Source: Faecalibacterium prausnitzii
GTDB taxonomy: Bacteria; Bacillota; Clostridia; Oscillospirales; Ruminococcaceae
Direction: 5' to 3'
Assembly: GCF_003287405.1 (NCBI RefSeq)
Contig: NZ_PRLD01000005.1
Span: 62,001-126,000 of the forward strand
DNA: 64,000 nucleotides
Made by a program: the position numbers and the translations under genes. This document shows, in pieces, positions 54,057-63,450 of the stretch (positions are counted from its first letter, which is position 1; each line of letters starts with the position of its first letter). The notes under the pieces are model-generated. The model searched no databases. It saw only the letters and a program-made list of their open reading frames with translations, and had not been told where the DNA came from.

Positions 54057-56456
54057 TTAAACGTTTTGCTCCTCCCGGCTGCGCACGGTGAGCACCGCTT
54101 CGGTGTCCAGTGCTCCCTCCATGCGGCAGTGCAGCACGGCGCGTCCGGCCTTGCCGGTGGTGGCAAGGTAGGTGCCCGCCATGCCGCCCCGCAGGGGCAC
54201 TACGCAGGGGCCTAAAATTTTCAGCGGCCCTTCCACGGACAGGCAGACGGCCTCGCCGCAGTAGGGCAGCAGGTTGCCGTTCTGGTCGATGGCGCGCAGG
54301 CTGACCGCGGCGCAGTCCCATGTGGGGCCATCGGTCAGCAAGGGGTTGTGCACGGTGCATTCCAGCCGGACGCTCTGCACCGGCTCCCGCACCACGGTGC
54401 GCACGGCGCGGCCATGCCACACCGCTTCGAACCGGTACACCGGCGCGGAGCTGCCCAGCACACCGATGTACTTGTAGTACATCCGCAGCAGCTCATTCCA
54501 GCTCAGCCGCAGCGAGAGCATCCGCGCCTTGGACAGGGGTGAAAGCGCCATGGCGTCCCGCCGCAGCTCGTTGAGGATGGCGGCAGCCTGCACGGCGGTG
54601 GCGTGATCCATGCCCTCGTATTTTTCCAGCAGCGAGCCCACAAAATCGTTGATCTCGATGGGCGGGTGGGGCAGGGCGGCAAAGCGTCCCCGGCGGTCGG
54701 GGGTAAACTCGGCCACAAAGTCGTTGCCGCGGTACAGCCGCACGCTCTCGGCGTTGGTGAACACCCAGCAGGCGGCGGCTGCGCCGCCGGGCAGGTCGCC
54801 CAGCGTCATGGCAGAGGAGACCTCCAGCACGATGTCGGAGGGGGCGCGGGGCGTTTTCTGGCTGGCATAGACGGCGGCGGAGAGCTTCGGGTTGCGGAAC
54901 GGATCCATCACGCCGTGGTAGCAGATGCGGTCGCCGCTGCCGAATTCCCGGTGGGTGTTGTAGTCGGTCATGCACCAGCCAAAGCTGCCCGCAACGCCCG
55001 GCTGGGCGATGCTGTCGTTCAGCACGGCGGCGTGGTGCAGTGCCTGCACCAGACGGTGCGGCTCATCGTCAAAGGGCTTGGCGGGGAAGTTCTGCCCGCC
55101 GAACTCGCTGATAAGGTAGCCCTTGCGGGTGTCGGGGGTCACGGCGGCGCGGTTCTCGCAGCCCGCGCCGCGCCCGGCGTAGGAATAATCATTGTAGGCG
55201 TAAACGTCCTCCAGCAGCTGGCTCTTGCGGGTGCTGCGGCTGCCCGCCGTAGGGCGGGTGGGGTCCAGCCGGTGGATGGCTTCGTTGGTGCGCTTATAAA
55301 AGGCCTCGTTGTCGGGGCTGCCGCAGATGCGGGCACCCCACAAAAAGATGCTGGGATGGCTGCGGCACTGGCACACCATCTCCCGGCAGTTCTGCAGCGC
55401 CTGCGCCTGCCAGACCTCGTCACCGATGTGCTGCCAGCCGGGCATCTCGGGGAACACCAGCAGACCCAGCTCGTCGCAGGCGTCCAGAAACGCCGGGCTG
55501 GGGGGCGCATAGCAGGTGCGCACGGCGTTGCAGCCCAGCTCCTTTTTCAGCAGCTGGGCGTCCAGCCGCTGGATGCTGTCCGGCATGGCGTAGCCCTGAT
55601 AGGGGTAGCTCTGGTGCCGGTCAAGGCCGCGCAATTCCACCCGCTGTCCGTTCAGGTACAGCCCACCCGCCACGAACTGCACGGTGCGGAAGCCGAACCG
55701 CACCGTCTTTTCGTCCAGCACCCGGTCGGGCAGACCGCCGGTGCCGGGGCGGATGAGCCGCACGGTCAGGGTGTACAGGGTAGGGTGCTCTAAGCTCCAC
55801 GGGTGCACGTTGTTCAGCGTGCCGGTGATGGGCAGGGAAAGCTCGCCGCTGTACACCGCCCGGCTCCCGGCGGGGCTGCGGATCTCGGCCTGCAGGGTGC
55901 AGCCGACCGTCTCGCCCACGGTGGCGGTGTAGATGCGGAAATCGCCCTCCGCCTTTGCTTCAATAAACACGTCCCGCAGGTAGGCGGGCTCCTTGATATC
56001 CAGACTGACGGCGCGGTAGATGCCGCCGTAGGTCAGCGCATCCAGCTGCCCGCCGAAGGGCGGGATGTTCAGATCCTCCCGGCTGTCGCAGCGCACAGCC
56101 ACCACATTCTTCTGCCCCAGACGCAGCGCACCGGTCAGGTCTACCGTAAAGGCGGTGTAGCCGCAGCCGTGGTGGAACATCCGCCGCCCGTTGCAGAACA
56201 CAGTGGCATCGTGTGCCACTGCCCCGAAAGTAAGCAGCACGGTGCGGCCCAGCCACTCCTTGGGCGCAAAAAACTCCCGCCGGTAGCCGCACAGGCGCTG
56301 GTAGTCGTTCTCATTGCAGTAGTTATAAGGCAGGGGTTTGACCGTGTGCGGCAGCCGCACCGGGGTAAGGGAAAGCTCCGGGCACTCCGGGCGCACCAGC
56401 GCCGGGTCGAATGTGGGGGTGAACAGCCAGCCCTCGTTCCAATCGTAGTGTTCCAT
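54057..56456 (-). CDS. Glycoside hydrolase family 2 protein (beta-galactosidase-like) with altered acid/base site
   Basis: 799 residues. GH2 layout: sugar-binding domain (~1-170), immunoglobulin-like domain, and TIM barrel (~270-560) with RGLDRHQSYPYQGYAMPD, HPSIFLWGARICGSPDNEAFY and nucleophile region LISEFGGQNFPAKPFDDEP. In this subfamily the acid/base Glu normally sits in an RINES motif; here it reads RICGS, so Asn-Glu is replaced by Cys-Gly, while the nucleophile Glu is kept. Extra C-terminal Ig-like domains follow. No signal peptide, so cytoplasmic. Substrate uncertain; no transporter nearby. Confidence 0.85.
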   Translation of the reverse strand: MEHYDWNEGWLFTPTFDPALVRPECPELSLTPVRLPHTVKPLPYNYCNENDYQRLCGYRREFFAPKEWLGRTVLLTFGAVAHDATVFCNGRRMFHHGCGYTAFTVDLTGALRLGQKNVVAVRCDSREDLNIPPFGGQLDALTYGGIYRAVSLDIKEPAYLRDVFIEAKAEGDFRIYTATVGETVGCTLQAEIRSPAGSRAVYSGELSLPITGTLNNVHPWSLEHPTLYTLTVRLIRPGTGGLPDRVLDEKTVRFGFRTVQFVAGGLYLNGQRVELRGLDRHQSYPYQGYAMPDSIQRLDAQLLKKELGCNAVRTCYAPPSPAFLDACDELGLLVFPEMPGWQHIGDEVWQAQALQNCREMVCQCRSHPSIFLWGARICGSPDNEAFYKRTNEAIHRLDPTRPTAGSRSTRKSQLLEDVYAYNDYSYAGRGAGCENRAAVTPDTRKGYLISEFGGQNFPAKPFDDEPHRLVQALHHAAVLNDSIAQPGVAGSFGWCMTDYNTHREFGSGDRICYHGVMDPFRNPKLSAAVYASQKTPRAPSDIVLEVSSAMTLGDLPGGAAAACWVFTNAESVRLYRGNDFVAEFTPDRRGRFAALPHPPIEINDFVGSLLEKYEGMDHATAVQAAAILNELRRDAMALSPLSKARMLSLRLSWNELLRMYYKYIGVLGSSAPVYRFEAVWHGRAVRTVVREPVQSVRLECTVHNPLLTDGPTWDCAAVSLRAIDQNGNLLPYCGEAVCLSVEGPLKILGPCVVPLRGGMAGTYLATTGKAGRAVLHCRMEGALDTEAVLTVRSREEQNV

Positions 56457-56635
56457 AGCAGGATCTCCGTCTGAGTGATAAGCTTATAGAGGTATGGTAT
56501 CACAAAGTTATGAACGAAAAAAGCATTCGCGCCCCTTTTGTGCCGGAACAGCAGAAATTTTGCAGTGCGCGGAAGCTGCCGGGTGGCAGGTTGCCCAAGA
56601 AATACTTGGAAAAATTGTACAAAATCGCCCATAGA

Positions 56636-56807
56636 AATGGAGCCCCGGAACGCCAGCGGCGTTCCGGGGCTCTGAAATCATTTTCACGAGAGGGGCTGTA
56701 TGTGAAAAAATGGATTGGGAAACTCTGTAGAGTTTCCCAATCCATAAATTTAAAATAATTCTTCCGCTGAAGATGCGCAGAGCAACGCGGAGCGCATAAC
56801 AAATCTT
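56636..56807. repeat. Family B palindromic element, copy B6
   Basis: Hairpin 56640-56654 with 56658-56672 (15 bp, 3-nt loop AGC), linker TTTTCACGAGAGGGG, hairpin 56710-56725 with 56730-56745 (16 bp, loop TGTA), TTCCGCTGA, right end stem ATGCGC/GCGCAT (56773-56778, 56792-56797). It lies between the GH2 and flavoprotein genes; the left end is missing. Confidence 0.8.
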
Positions 56808-56812
56808 TTATC

Positions 56813-57433
56813 TCAGCGGATAAAGCTGGTCATGGGGCGGGGCGGGTTCTGCGGGTGGTCGATGCCTGCAGCCTTACCGGCCTCGATGCAGCGCAGCAGC
56901 CATGCCATGTTGCGGCCCAGTTCCTGCATCACGGCGCAGCCCTCGGCGTCCTGCAATACCTGCTCGGGGTTGGAGCCATGTACCATCGCCCAGTAGGAGC
57001 CGTTGACCAGCGGCATATGGAAGAACTGGGGGTATTTGACCAGCTGGTCAAGAGTGGAGGTGGTACCGGCGCGGCGGGCAGAGCAGCAGATGGCGGCGGG
57101 CTTGTAGGCCAGATACTTGCCGCCCGCGTAGGCCAGACGGTCCATAAAGCTGGCCATGTTGCCCGCAGCGGAGGCGTAGTGCACCGGGCTGCCGAACACG
57201 AAGGCGTCGGCGGTCTTGGCCTTCTCAATGGCTTCGTTGACGACGCCGCCGAACACGCACCCGTTGCCGCTGCGGCAGCCGCCGCAGCCGATGCAGCCGC
57301 CCACGGGCTGACCGCCGACGTGCAGGATCTCGGTCTCGATGCCCTGTGCCTTCAGCTCCCCGGCAATGAGGGAAAGGGCGGTGTAGGTGCAGCCCTTCTC
57401 GTGGGGGCTGCCGTTGATGAGCAGAACTTTCAT
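56813..57433 (-). CDS. Flavodoxin-like NAD(P)H oxidoreductase with Cys cluster
   Basis: 206 residues. FMN-binding flavodoxin fold: VLLINGSPHEKGCTYTAL (phosphate loop) and FVFGSPVHYASAAGNMASFM. Cys-rich GGCIGCGGCRSGNGC after the second strand resembles the compact 4Fe-4S motif of iron-sulfur flavoproteins. Likely an electron-transfer or quinone/nitro-reductase-type enzyme. Single gene, divergent from rsmD; GGAGAGT upstream. Confidence 0.85.
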   Translation of the reverse strand: MKVLLINGSPHEKGCTYTALSLIAGELKAQGIETEILHVGGQPVGGCIGCGGCRSGNGCVFGGVVNEAIEKAKTADAFVFGSPVHYASAAGNMASFMDRLAYAGGKYLAYKPAAICCSARRAGTTSTLDQLVKYPQFFHMPLVNGSYWAMVHGSNPEQVLQDAEGCAVMQELGRNMAWLLRCIEAGKAAGIDHPQNPPRPMTSFIR

Positions 57434-57527
57434 GCTGTATACTCTCCTTTGCTGAAATGCGCCGTAAAATGCGCAATATTGCTGCTATGATTGTAGCACA
57501 AAGCCGCCCGCAGCGCAATGCGGGCTC

Positions 57528-57556
57528 TTGACAATGCTATGCAGATGGGAGATAAT
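57528..57556 (+). promoter_or_regulatory. rsmD promoter
   Basis: -35 TTGACA (57528-57533), 17 bp, -10 GATAAT (57551-57556). A minus-strand TTGCGC-N18-TACAAT pair for the flavoprotein lies at 57489-57518. Confidence 0.7.
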
Positions 57557-57621
57557 AAAGGATACGAAAGAGTTCAAACTGGCTGCCGCGGGGGCGGCAG
57601 CTACGGCAAGGAGGTAACATC

Positions 57622-58197
57622 ATGCGCGTGATCGCAGGAGAAGCCCGGGGCCGCAGGCTGGAAGCACTGCCCGGCACCGATGTGACCCGCCCCACCCTCT
57701 CGCAGGTGAAGGAGGCGATGTTCAGCATCGTACAGTTCGACCTGCCCGGGGCACGGGTACTGGATCTGTACGCCGGCAGCGGCCAGCTGGGCATCGAGGC
57801 GCTGAGCCGGGGTGCGGCCCGGTGCGTCTTTCTGGACGAGAGCCGGGAGGCGGTAAGCATCGTGATGCGCAACTGCAAGGCCTGCGGCGTGTTTGACCGC
57901 AGCCGGGTGAATATCGGCGAGGCTGCGCGGTTTTTATCGGCCTGCCGGGAGCAGTTCGATCTGGTGCTGCTGGACCCGCCCTTCCGCGGCGGCACGCTGG
58001 AAAAGATCCTGCCCGCCGTGGAAAAGTGCGTTGCTCCGGGCGGCATCGTGCTGTGCGAGAGCAAAACAGGCATCGTGCTGCCCGCGCAGGCGGGCAGTCT
58101 GACCCTGCAGAAACAGTATAAATACGGCAAGGTGCTGCTGTGGAAGTACACAAAGCCCATGCAGCCCGCCGCTGAGCAGGAGGGAGAAGCCTTATGA
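57622..58197 (+). CDS. rsmD: 16S rRNA (guanine-966 N2)-methyltransferase
   Basis: 191 residues. N-terminal MRVIAGEARGRRLEALPG and RPTLSQVKEAMFSI are diagnostic, with SAM motif VLDLYAGSGQLGIEALSRG and catalytic LLDPPF. Methylates G966 of 16S rRNA during 30S assembly. CAAGGAGG upstream. Its last 4 bp overlap the next start (ATGA). Confidence 0.95.
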   Translation: MRVIAGEARGRRLEALPGTDVTRPTLSQVKEAMFSIVQFDLPGARVLDLYAGSGQLGIEALSRGAARCVFLDESREAVSIVMRNCKACGVFDRSRVNIGEAARFLSACREQFDLVLLDPPFRGGTLEKILPAVEKCVAPGGIVLCESKTGIVLPAQAGSLTLQKQYKYGKVLLWKYTKPMQPAAEQEGEAL

Positions 58198-58655
58198 ACG
58201 TGAACGAGCTTTTGGATACCATTGAGGATGCACTGGAAGAGAGCGCAAATGTGCCCCTTTCCGGCGGCAAGCGCATCGTGGATGTGGAGCAGATCCGGGA
58301 TTATCTGGACGAGGTGCGGGCGGCTCTGCCCGGCGAACTGCGGCAGGCGCAGCAGATCGTGAACGACCGTGCACAGATCGTGGACAGCGCCAACGCACAG
58401 GCACAGGCCATTGTGAAAAAGGCCGAGGAGCGCGCCCGCATTCTGGTCAGCGATGCCGAGATCGTCAAGGCTGCCCAGCAGCGCGCTTCTGAGATCACCT
58501 CCGCAGCCCAGACCGAGGCACGCACCCTGCGCCAGACCGTGACCGACTACTGCGAGAATATGCTGCGCACCACCGAGGACACCATGGTGGAAAACGCCGC
58601 ACAGGTCAAAAACATCCGCAACAGCCTGCGCCAGAACGCCAAGAAAAACGGCTGA
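58194..58655 (+). CDS. Coiled-coil protein coupled to rsmD
   Basis: 153 residues, soluble, nearly all helix with a long coiled coil (~45-130; QAQQIVNDRAQIVDSANAQA), Ala/Glu/Gln-rich, resembling the stalk of ATP synthase subunit b or DivIVA-like proteins without their membrane or N-terminal domains. Function unknown. Translationally coupled to rsmD by ATGA overlap; AGGAGGGAG upstream; strong terminator downstream. Confidence 0.75.
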   Translation: MNVNELLDTIEDALEESANVPLSGGKRIVDVEQIRDYLDEVRAALPGELRQAQQIVNDRAQIVDSANAQAQAIVKKAEERARILVSDAEIVKAAQQRASEITSAAQTEARTLRQTVTDYCENMLRTTEDTMVENAAQVKNIRNSLRQNAKKNG

Positions 58656-58696
58656 TAACGGCCAACTTTCCACACAAATTCCACACATTGCGGAAA

Positions 58697-58742
58697 ACGA
58701 AGTCCCTGCGAGCAAAAATGACGGCTCACAGGGACTTTTTTT
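58697..58742 (+). terminator. Terminator of rsmD and the coiled-coil gene
   Basis: AAGTCCCTGCGAGC with GCTCACAGGGACTT (one mismatch), then seven T. Confidence 0.88.
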
Positions 58743-58777
58743 GTGGACTTTTGCGGCAAAAAGCCGCCCGAAAACCC

Positions 58778-58806
58778 TTGCATTCACAGGCTTGATTTGC
58801 TACAAT
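58778..58806 (+). promoter_or_regulatory. Promoter of the dcw cluster (mraZ)
   Basis: -35 TTGCAT (58778-58783), 17 bp, -10 TACAAT (58801-58806). Confidence 0.8.
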
Positions 58807-58818
58807 AAAGATGTATCA

Positions 58819-58843
58819 GTGGGGCAAAGTGGGTAAAAGTAGG
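58819..58843 (+). promoter_or_regulatory. MraZ-binding repeats
   Basis: GTGGG at 58819, GTGGG at 58829 and GTAGG at 58839, exactly 10 bp apart, between the -10 and mraZ. This is the known arrangement of MraZ operator boxes for autorepression of the dcw cluster. Confidence 0.82.
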
Positions 58844-58883
58844 GCATACACCCTGAAAACGCCCCTGAAAGGGGGAGCAGCGC

Positions 58884-59303
58884 GTGTTTTTTGGCCGTTA
58901 TGATTACACCATCGATGCCAAGGGGCGGCTGAACTTCCCCGCAAAATTCCGCGACGCCATGGGCGAGAGCTTTGTGGTGCTGGAATGGGTGGACAACTGC
59001 CTGTTCGCACTGCCCATGGAGGAAGTCCAGCGGCTGGCGGACAAGCTGGAAAGCGATGAGCTGATGAACAGCTGGGCTGTCTCCGGCGATCTGTTCAGCA
59101 CCGCCTGCGAGGTGGTGCCGGACAAGCAGGGACGCATCCTGCTGCCCGCAGAGCTGCGCGCCTACGCCGGGCTGGAAAAGGACGTGACCATCATCGGCAA
59201 CCGCAACCACGCCGAGATCTGGGCCACCGAGGTCTGGAACGCCCGCCGCGCCGCCGTGACCAACGACCAGCGCGCCGAGCAGCTGCGCAAGCTGCACCTC
59301 TGA
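58884..59303 (+). CDS. mraZ: Transcriptional regulator MraZ
   Basis: 139 residues, two AbrB-like SpoVT halves: FFGRYDYTIDAKGRLNFPAK and DKQGRILLPAELRAYAGL (the DxKGR...P repeats). It binds the repeated boxes upstream. GTG start preceded by AAGGGGGAG. First gene of the division and cell-wall cluster. Confidence 0.96.
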   Translation: MFFGRYDYTIDAKGRLNFPAKFRDAMGESFVVLEWVDNCLFALPMEEVQRLADKLESDELMNSWAVSGDLFSTACEVVPDKQGRILLPAELRAYAGLEKDVTIIGNRNHAEIWATEVWNARRAAVTNDQRAEQLRKLHL

Positions 59304-59338
59304 TGCAAAAAATTAAACCGAGAAAGGAGGCCGTGCCA

Positions 59339-60304
59339 ATGGCCTTTGAAGAACAGCAGCCCTTTGACCCGGCCTCGTTTGAGCATATCCCCGTTTTGCT
59401 GAACGAGTGCCTGACAGGGCTTGCCATCGACCCGGCGGGCACCTATCTGGACGGCACCGCCGGCGGCGCGGGACATTCCCGCCAGATCGCTTTGCGGCTG
59501 GATGCCGCCAAGGGCGGCAGACTCATCTCGCTGGATCAGGATCCGGACGCGGTGCAGACCGCGCGGGCGCGTCTTGCCGGGCTGCCTGCCACCGTGGTGC
59601 AGATCAATTTCCGCTATGCGGGGCAGGCGCTGGAGCAGCTGGGCATTGAAAAGATCAACGGCGCACTGCTGGATCTTGGCGTTTCCAGCCACCAGCTGGA
59701 CGATGCCGCCCGGGGCTTTTCCTACCGGGCAGACGCACCGCTGGATATGCGCATGAGCCAGCAGGGCGAGACCGCCGCAGACCTTGTGAACACCGAAAGC
59801 CGCGAGGAACTGGCCCGCATCCTGCGGGACTACGGCGAGGAACCCTACGCATGGCAGATTGCAGGAAAGATCGTGGAGGCGCGGGAAACTGCTCCTATCC
59901 TGACCACCCTGCAGCTGGCAGATACCGTAGCAAGCGCGATGCCCCCGGCAGAGCGCCGCAAAAACAAGAACCCCTCCCGCCGCACCTTTCAGGCACTGCG
60001 CATTGCAGTGAACCATGAACTGGATGCGCTGGAAGAGGGCTTGGATACCATTTTCGATCACCTTGCACCGGGCGGCCGGTTGTGCGTGATCACCTTCCAC
60101 TCTCTGGAGGACCGGCTGGTCAAGAACAAGTTCCGCCGCTGGTCCACGGCCTGCACCTGCCCGCCGGAGTTTCCGGTGTGTGTATGCGGCGGCAAGGCAA
60201 AGGCAAAGCTTATCACCCGCAAACCCATTGAAGCTGATACGCAGGAGCTGGAGGAGAACCGGCGCAGCCGTTCTGCCCACCTGCGTGTACTGGAAAAATG
60301 CTGA
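59339..60304 (+). CDS. rsmH: 16S rRNA (cytosine-1402 N4)-methyltransferase
   Basis: 321 residues (MraW). N-terminal HIPVLLNECLTGL, SAM site LDGTAGGAGHS, and LLDLGVSSHQLDDAARGFSY are diagnostic. Start at 59339 with AAAGGAGG 8 nt before; an ATG overlapping the mraZ stop at 59303 has no ribosome site. Confidence 0.96.
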   Translation: MAFEEQQPFDPASFEHIPVLLNECLTGLAIDPAGTYLDGTAGGAGHSRQIALRLDAAKGGRLISLDQDPDAVQTARARLAGLPATVVQINFRYAGQALEQLGIEKINGALLDLGVSSHQLDDAARGFSYRADAPLDMRMSQQGETAADLVNTESREELARILRDYGEEPYAWQIAGKIVEARETAPILTTLQLADTVASAMPPAERRKNKNPSRRTFQALRIAVNHELDALEEGLDTIFDHLAPGGRLCVITFHSLEDRLVKNKFRRWSTACTCPPEFPVCVCGGKAKAKLITRKPIEADTQELEENRRSRSAHLRVLEKC

Positions 60305-60343
60305 GATACCGGAAGCACCGGCATCATGAGGAGGAGAGGAACC

Positions 60344-60823
60344 ATGGGTCAGCCAGCATACGATCGTAACGCGGCGCGCCGCCGCAGGGCGCCGCAGCCG
60401 CAGCGCAAAGCAAACCTGCGGGTAGCAAAGGGCGGCAAGCGGCGGTTGAACCCGCTGCAGGCCGCCGTACATAACGCCATGAATCTGGTGGCGGCAGCAC
60501 TGCTGGTGGGTTTTGCCATCAGTCTGCTGTGGAGCGAGGCACAGCTGGTGGAGCTGAACGACCAGATCCAGGACGCAAAAGCGCAGCTGGTCAGCGAGCA
60601 GAGCCAGTATACCTACTACAACAGCACTCTGAACAGCAAGACCAACATTGCCAGCGTGGAGGAGACCGCAGGGCGGCTGGGTCTGATGAAAGTAGACCCC
60701 AGCCAGATCACCTACATCCGCCTGGGCGAGAGCGGCGCACTGGTGCGCCGGGAGTCCACCGTGCGGCAATGGACCGACTTTTTGTACACCGGCGCGGTGA
60801 ACATTCTGGGCACCGTGAGATAA
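60344..60823 (+). CDS. ftsL: FtsL-like division protein
   Basis: 159 residues. Basic cytoplasmic N-tail (~1-48), one membrane helix (~50-68), coiled coil with a zipper (LVELNDQIQDAKAQLVSEQS), and a short outer tail. Size, topology and position between rsmH and the PBP gene identify it as the FtsL position in dcw, although FtsL sequences are poorly conserved. GAGGAGAGG upstream. Confidence 0.75.
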   Translation: MGQPAYDRNAARRRRAPQPQRKANLRVAKGGKRRLNPLQAAVHNAMNLVAAALLVGFAISLLWSEAQLVELNDQIQDAKAQLVSEQSQYTYYNSTLNSKTNIASVEETAGRLGLMKVDPSQITYIRLGESGALVRRESTVRQWTDFLYTGAVNILGTVR

Positions 60824-60827
60824 ACGG

Positions 60828-60858
60828 AAAAAGCGTGCGGCGGCGCACGCTTTTTTCG
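60828..60858 (+). terminator. Terminator between ftsL and the PBP gene
   Basis: AAAAGCGTGCG-GCGG-CGCACGCTTTTTT. A strong intrinsic hairpin inside the dcw cluster, implying separate or attenuated expression of downstream genes. Confidence 0.8.
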
Positions 60859-60936
60859 GTTTATGGACACCGAAGTCTGAACAAATAACAGCGCAGGGCG
60901 TGCGGAATGCAGTGCACGCCCCGCAGGAGAGAACCA

Positions 60937-63414
60937 ATGCAAGAACCTTTCCGTAACAAAAAAAGCAGGGGCTACCGCCTGCGTCCGGCTTCTGGACGGG
61001 ATCGGCTGGACAGCCGGGTGCGGCGGATTTGCAGCCGTCTGGGCATCCTTGCGGTGGTGGTGGCAGCCGCCATCGTCATCCGCAGCCTGTATAATATCCA
61101 GATCGTCCACGGGGCAGAGTACCGCCAGTACGCTGCCCAGCAGCAGCTGCTGGATACCACCATCAAGGCCACCCGCGGCGAGATCTACGATGCTTCCGGC
61201 ATCACCCTTGCTTCCACCAGCGTGGTGTGGACTATCTGGGCAGACCCCAGTTACAGCAGCATCCTTTATACCAGCAAGACCAATGATGACGACACCGTGA
61301 CCAAAACGCTGGACCCCGCCATGTGCGCCGAGGTGAGCCGGGAGCTGACGTTGCGTCTGCTCTCTGGGGACGGCGAAAGCATGGACAGCGTGGATACCTC
61401 CTCGGCAGAGTACCAGCAGCAGTACCAGACCGTTTACGATGCACTTTCCCGGCTGGATTCTGCCTACGTCACCCTTGCCACCAAGGTGAACAACGCGGTG
61501 AAGCTTTCCATTGAAAAATACGTCACCAGCTTCAACAAGACGCATAAAAAGGCCACCGATACCTCCCGTAAGGGGCGCATCTCGGTGTCCTCGGAAAAGA
61601 GCTTCCAGCGCAACTACCCCTACGGCGCCTTTGCCGCAGCGGTGCTGGGCTTTACGGATGCGGACGGCGTCGGCACCTACGGACTGGAAAAATCCTACCA
61701 GTCCACCTTGGCCGGTGTAGATGGCCGCACCATCACCCAGCGCAACGCGGTGGGCAACGCCATTGCAGACGCCAATGCTACCACCTTTGCCGCCAAGGAC
61801 GGCTCCAATCTGGTGCTGTCGCTGGACGTGAACGTGCAGGAGATCGCGGAGCGGTACCTGAACGAAGCTATTGCAGCCAACACGGTGGAAAACCGCGGCT
61901 GCGCCATTGTGATGAACGTCAAGACCGGTGCCATCCTTGCCATGGCTTCCAAGCCGGACTTTGACCCCAACGACCCGCTGAACTACACCGCCAACGAGGC
62001 TTATCTCAACGAGCTGGTGCACGCAGAGCCGGAGCTTTACGGCGTCTATAAAAAGGACGCCGACGGCAACTACATCACCGATGAACAGGGCAACAAAATT
62101 CTGGACGAGGAAGCGGACTATTCCGGCTACTACCGGGATATCCTGTGGAAAAACAAGGCCATCACCGAACTGTACTACCCCGGCTCTGTGTTCAAGGTCA
62201 TCACCTCCGCCATGGGCATCGACTCCGGCGTGGCGACCATGAACACTACCTTTACCTGCTCCGGCGCGTACGGTGTTGCCAAGGAGACCTACCACTGCGC
62301 AGGGCGCAAGGCGCACGGCCTGCTCAATATGGCCGAGGCGCTGCGCAAGAGCTGCAACATCTACTACATCCAGCTGGGGCAGCGCGTCGGCTCGCAGCAG
62401 TTCTATAACTACTTCGATGCCTTCGGTTTTACCGCCCGCACCGGGGTGGACCTGCCCAGCGAGACCAACTTTATGCAGTACTACCGCGCCGACCAGCTGG
62501 GCGAGGTGCAGCTGGCTTCCTCCTCCTTCGGTCAGGCCATGGCCATCACCCCGCTGCAGATGTGCACCGCCATTGCGGCCACCGTCAACGGCGGGTATCT
62601 GGTCACCCCCCATGTGGTGGATAAGATCACCGATGCCAACGGCAACGTCATTCAGGAGATCGGCGCAAACGTGCGCCGTCAGGTCATCAGTCAGAGCGCC
62701 AGCGAGGTCATCCGGGAGATGATGGAGTATGAGGTAGGCAACGGCACCGGCGGCGGCAAAAACGCCTATGTGTCCGGCTACCGCATCGGCGGCAAGTCCG
62801 GTACTTCCGAGCAGCTGAATATGCACCGCCGCGCCGACGGCGACTATAAAAAGGTGGCTTCCTTCGTGGCAGTGCTGCCCGCCAACGACCCGGAAATTTT
62901 GGTCTACGTCATGCTGGACGACCCCAACAACGCAAAGACGGACTATTCCTCCATCCTTGCAGCCCCTGTGGCGGGCAATATCATCAGCGAGGTAGCCCCC
63001 TATCTGGGCATCGCCACCGACGGCGAGGACCGCAGCGGTACCATCGTTACGGTGCCGAACCTTGTGGGCACCGAGTGGAGCAACGCACAGGTGAGCCTGA
63101 ACATTCAGGGCTTAAAGCATCAATTGCAGGAGAGCCAGAGCAGCCAGTCCGCTGCCCCGGTCACCTATCAGTACCCCCACGCGGGCGCAAAGGTGCCCTA
63201 CGGCACCACCATCTACCTGTATACCGATACCTATGAGGGCAGCCGCACCGAGGTGCCGGATGTGACAGGCAAGAGCCCGGACTTTGCCCGCCAGATGCTG
63301 AGCGCCGCCGGGCTGAACTGCGTGGTGGAGGGCAGCGGCACGGTGCAGGCGCAAAGCGCCGAGCCCGGCTCCAGCGTGCAGCGCGGCACCATCATCACCC
63401 TGACCTGTGGGTAA
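60937..63414 (+). CDS. Penicillin-binding protein 2 / SpoVD-type transpeptidase with PASTA domains
   Basis: 825 residues. Short cytoplasmic tail, membrane helix (~38-55), dimerisation domain, transpeptidase domain with SVFK (YYPGSVFKVI), SCN (RKSCNIYY) and KSGTSE, then two PASTA domains (VPNLVGTEWSNAQVSLN, VPDVTGKSPDFARQML). It crosslinks septal or sporulation peptidoglycan. Start at 60937 with CAGGAGAG upstream. Position after ftsL suggests the FtsI role; PASTA domains also occur in SpoVD. Confidence 0.92.
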   Translation: MQEPFRNKKSRGYRLRPASGRDRLDSRVRRICSRLGILAVVVAAAIVIRSLYNIQIVHGAEYRQYAAQQQLLDTTIKATRGEIYDASGITLASTSVVWTIWADPSYSSILYTSKTNDDDTVTKTLDPAMCAEVSRELTLRLLSGDGESMDSVDTSSAEYQQQYQTVYDALSRLDSAYVTLATKVNNAVKLSIEKYVTSFNKTHKKATDTSRKGRISVSSEKSFQRNYPYGAFAAAVLGFTDADGVGTYGLEKSYQSTLAGVDGRTITQRNAVGNAIADANATTFAAKDGSNLVLSLDVNVQEIAERYLNEAIAANTVENRGCAIVMNVKTGAILAMASKPDFDPNDPLNYTANEAYLNELVHAEPELYGVYKKDADGNYITDEQGNKILDEEADYSGYYRDILWKNKAITELYYPGSVFKVITSAMGIDSGVATMNTTFTCSGAYGVAKETYHCAGRKAHGLLNMAEALRKSCNIYYIQLGQRVGSQQFYNYFDAFGFTARTGVDLPSETNFMQYYRADQLGEVQLASSSFGQAMAITPLQMCTAIAATVNGGYLVTPHVVDKITDANGNVIQEIGANVRRQVISQSASEVIREMMEYEVGNGTGGGKNAYVSGYRIGGKSGTSEQLNMHRRADGDYKKVASFVAVLPANDPEILVYVMLDDPNNAKTDYSSILAAPVAGNIISEVAPYLGIATDGEDRSGTIVTVPNLVGTEWSNAQVSLNIQGLKHQLQESQSSQSAAPVTYQYPHAGAKVPYGTTIYLYTDTYEGSRTEVPDVTGKSPDFARQMLSAAGLNCVVEGSGTVQAQSAEPGSSVQRGTIITLTCG

Positions 63415-63450
63415 AAGTGACACGTTGCAAAGGCTTGTTGCGCAGGGCAA

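Noticed and set aside
60712-62826. 704-codon minus-strand frame across the PBP gene
   Set aside because: Antisense shadow; the sense strand encodes a complete PBP.
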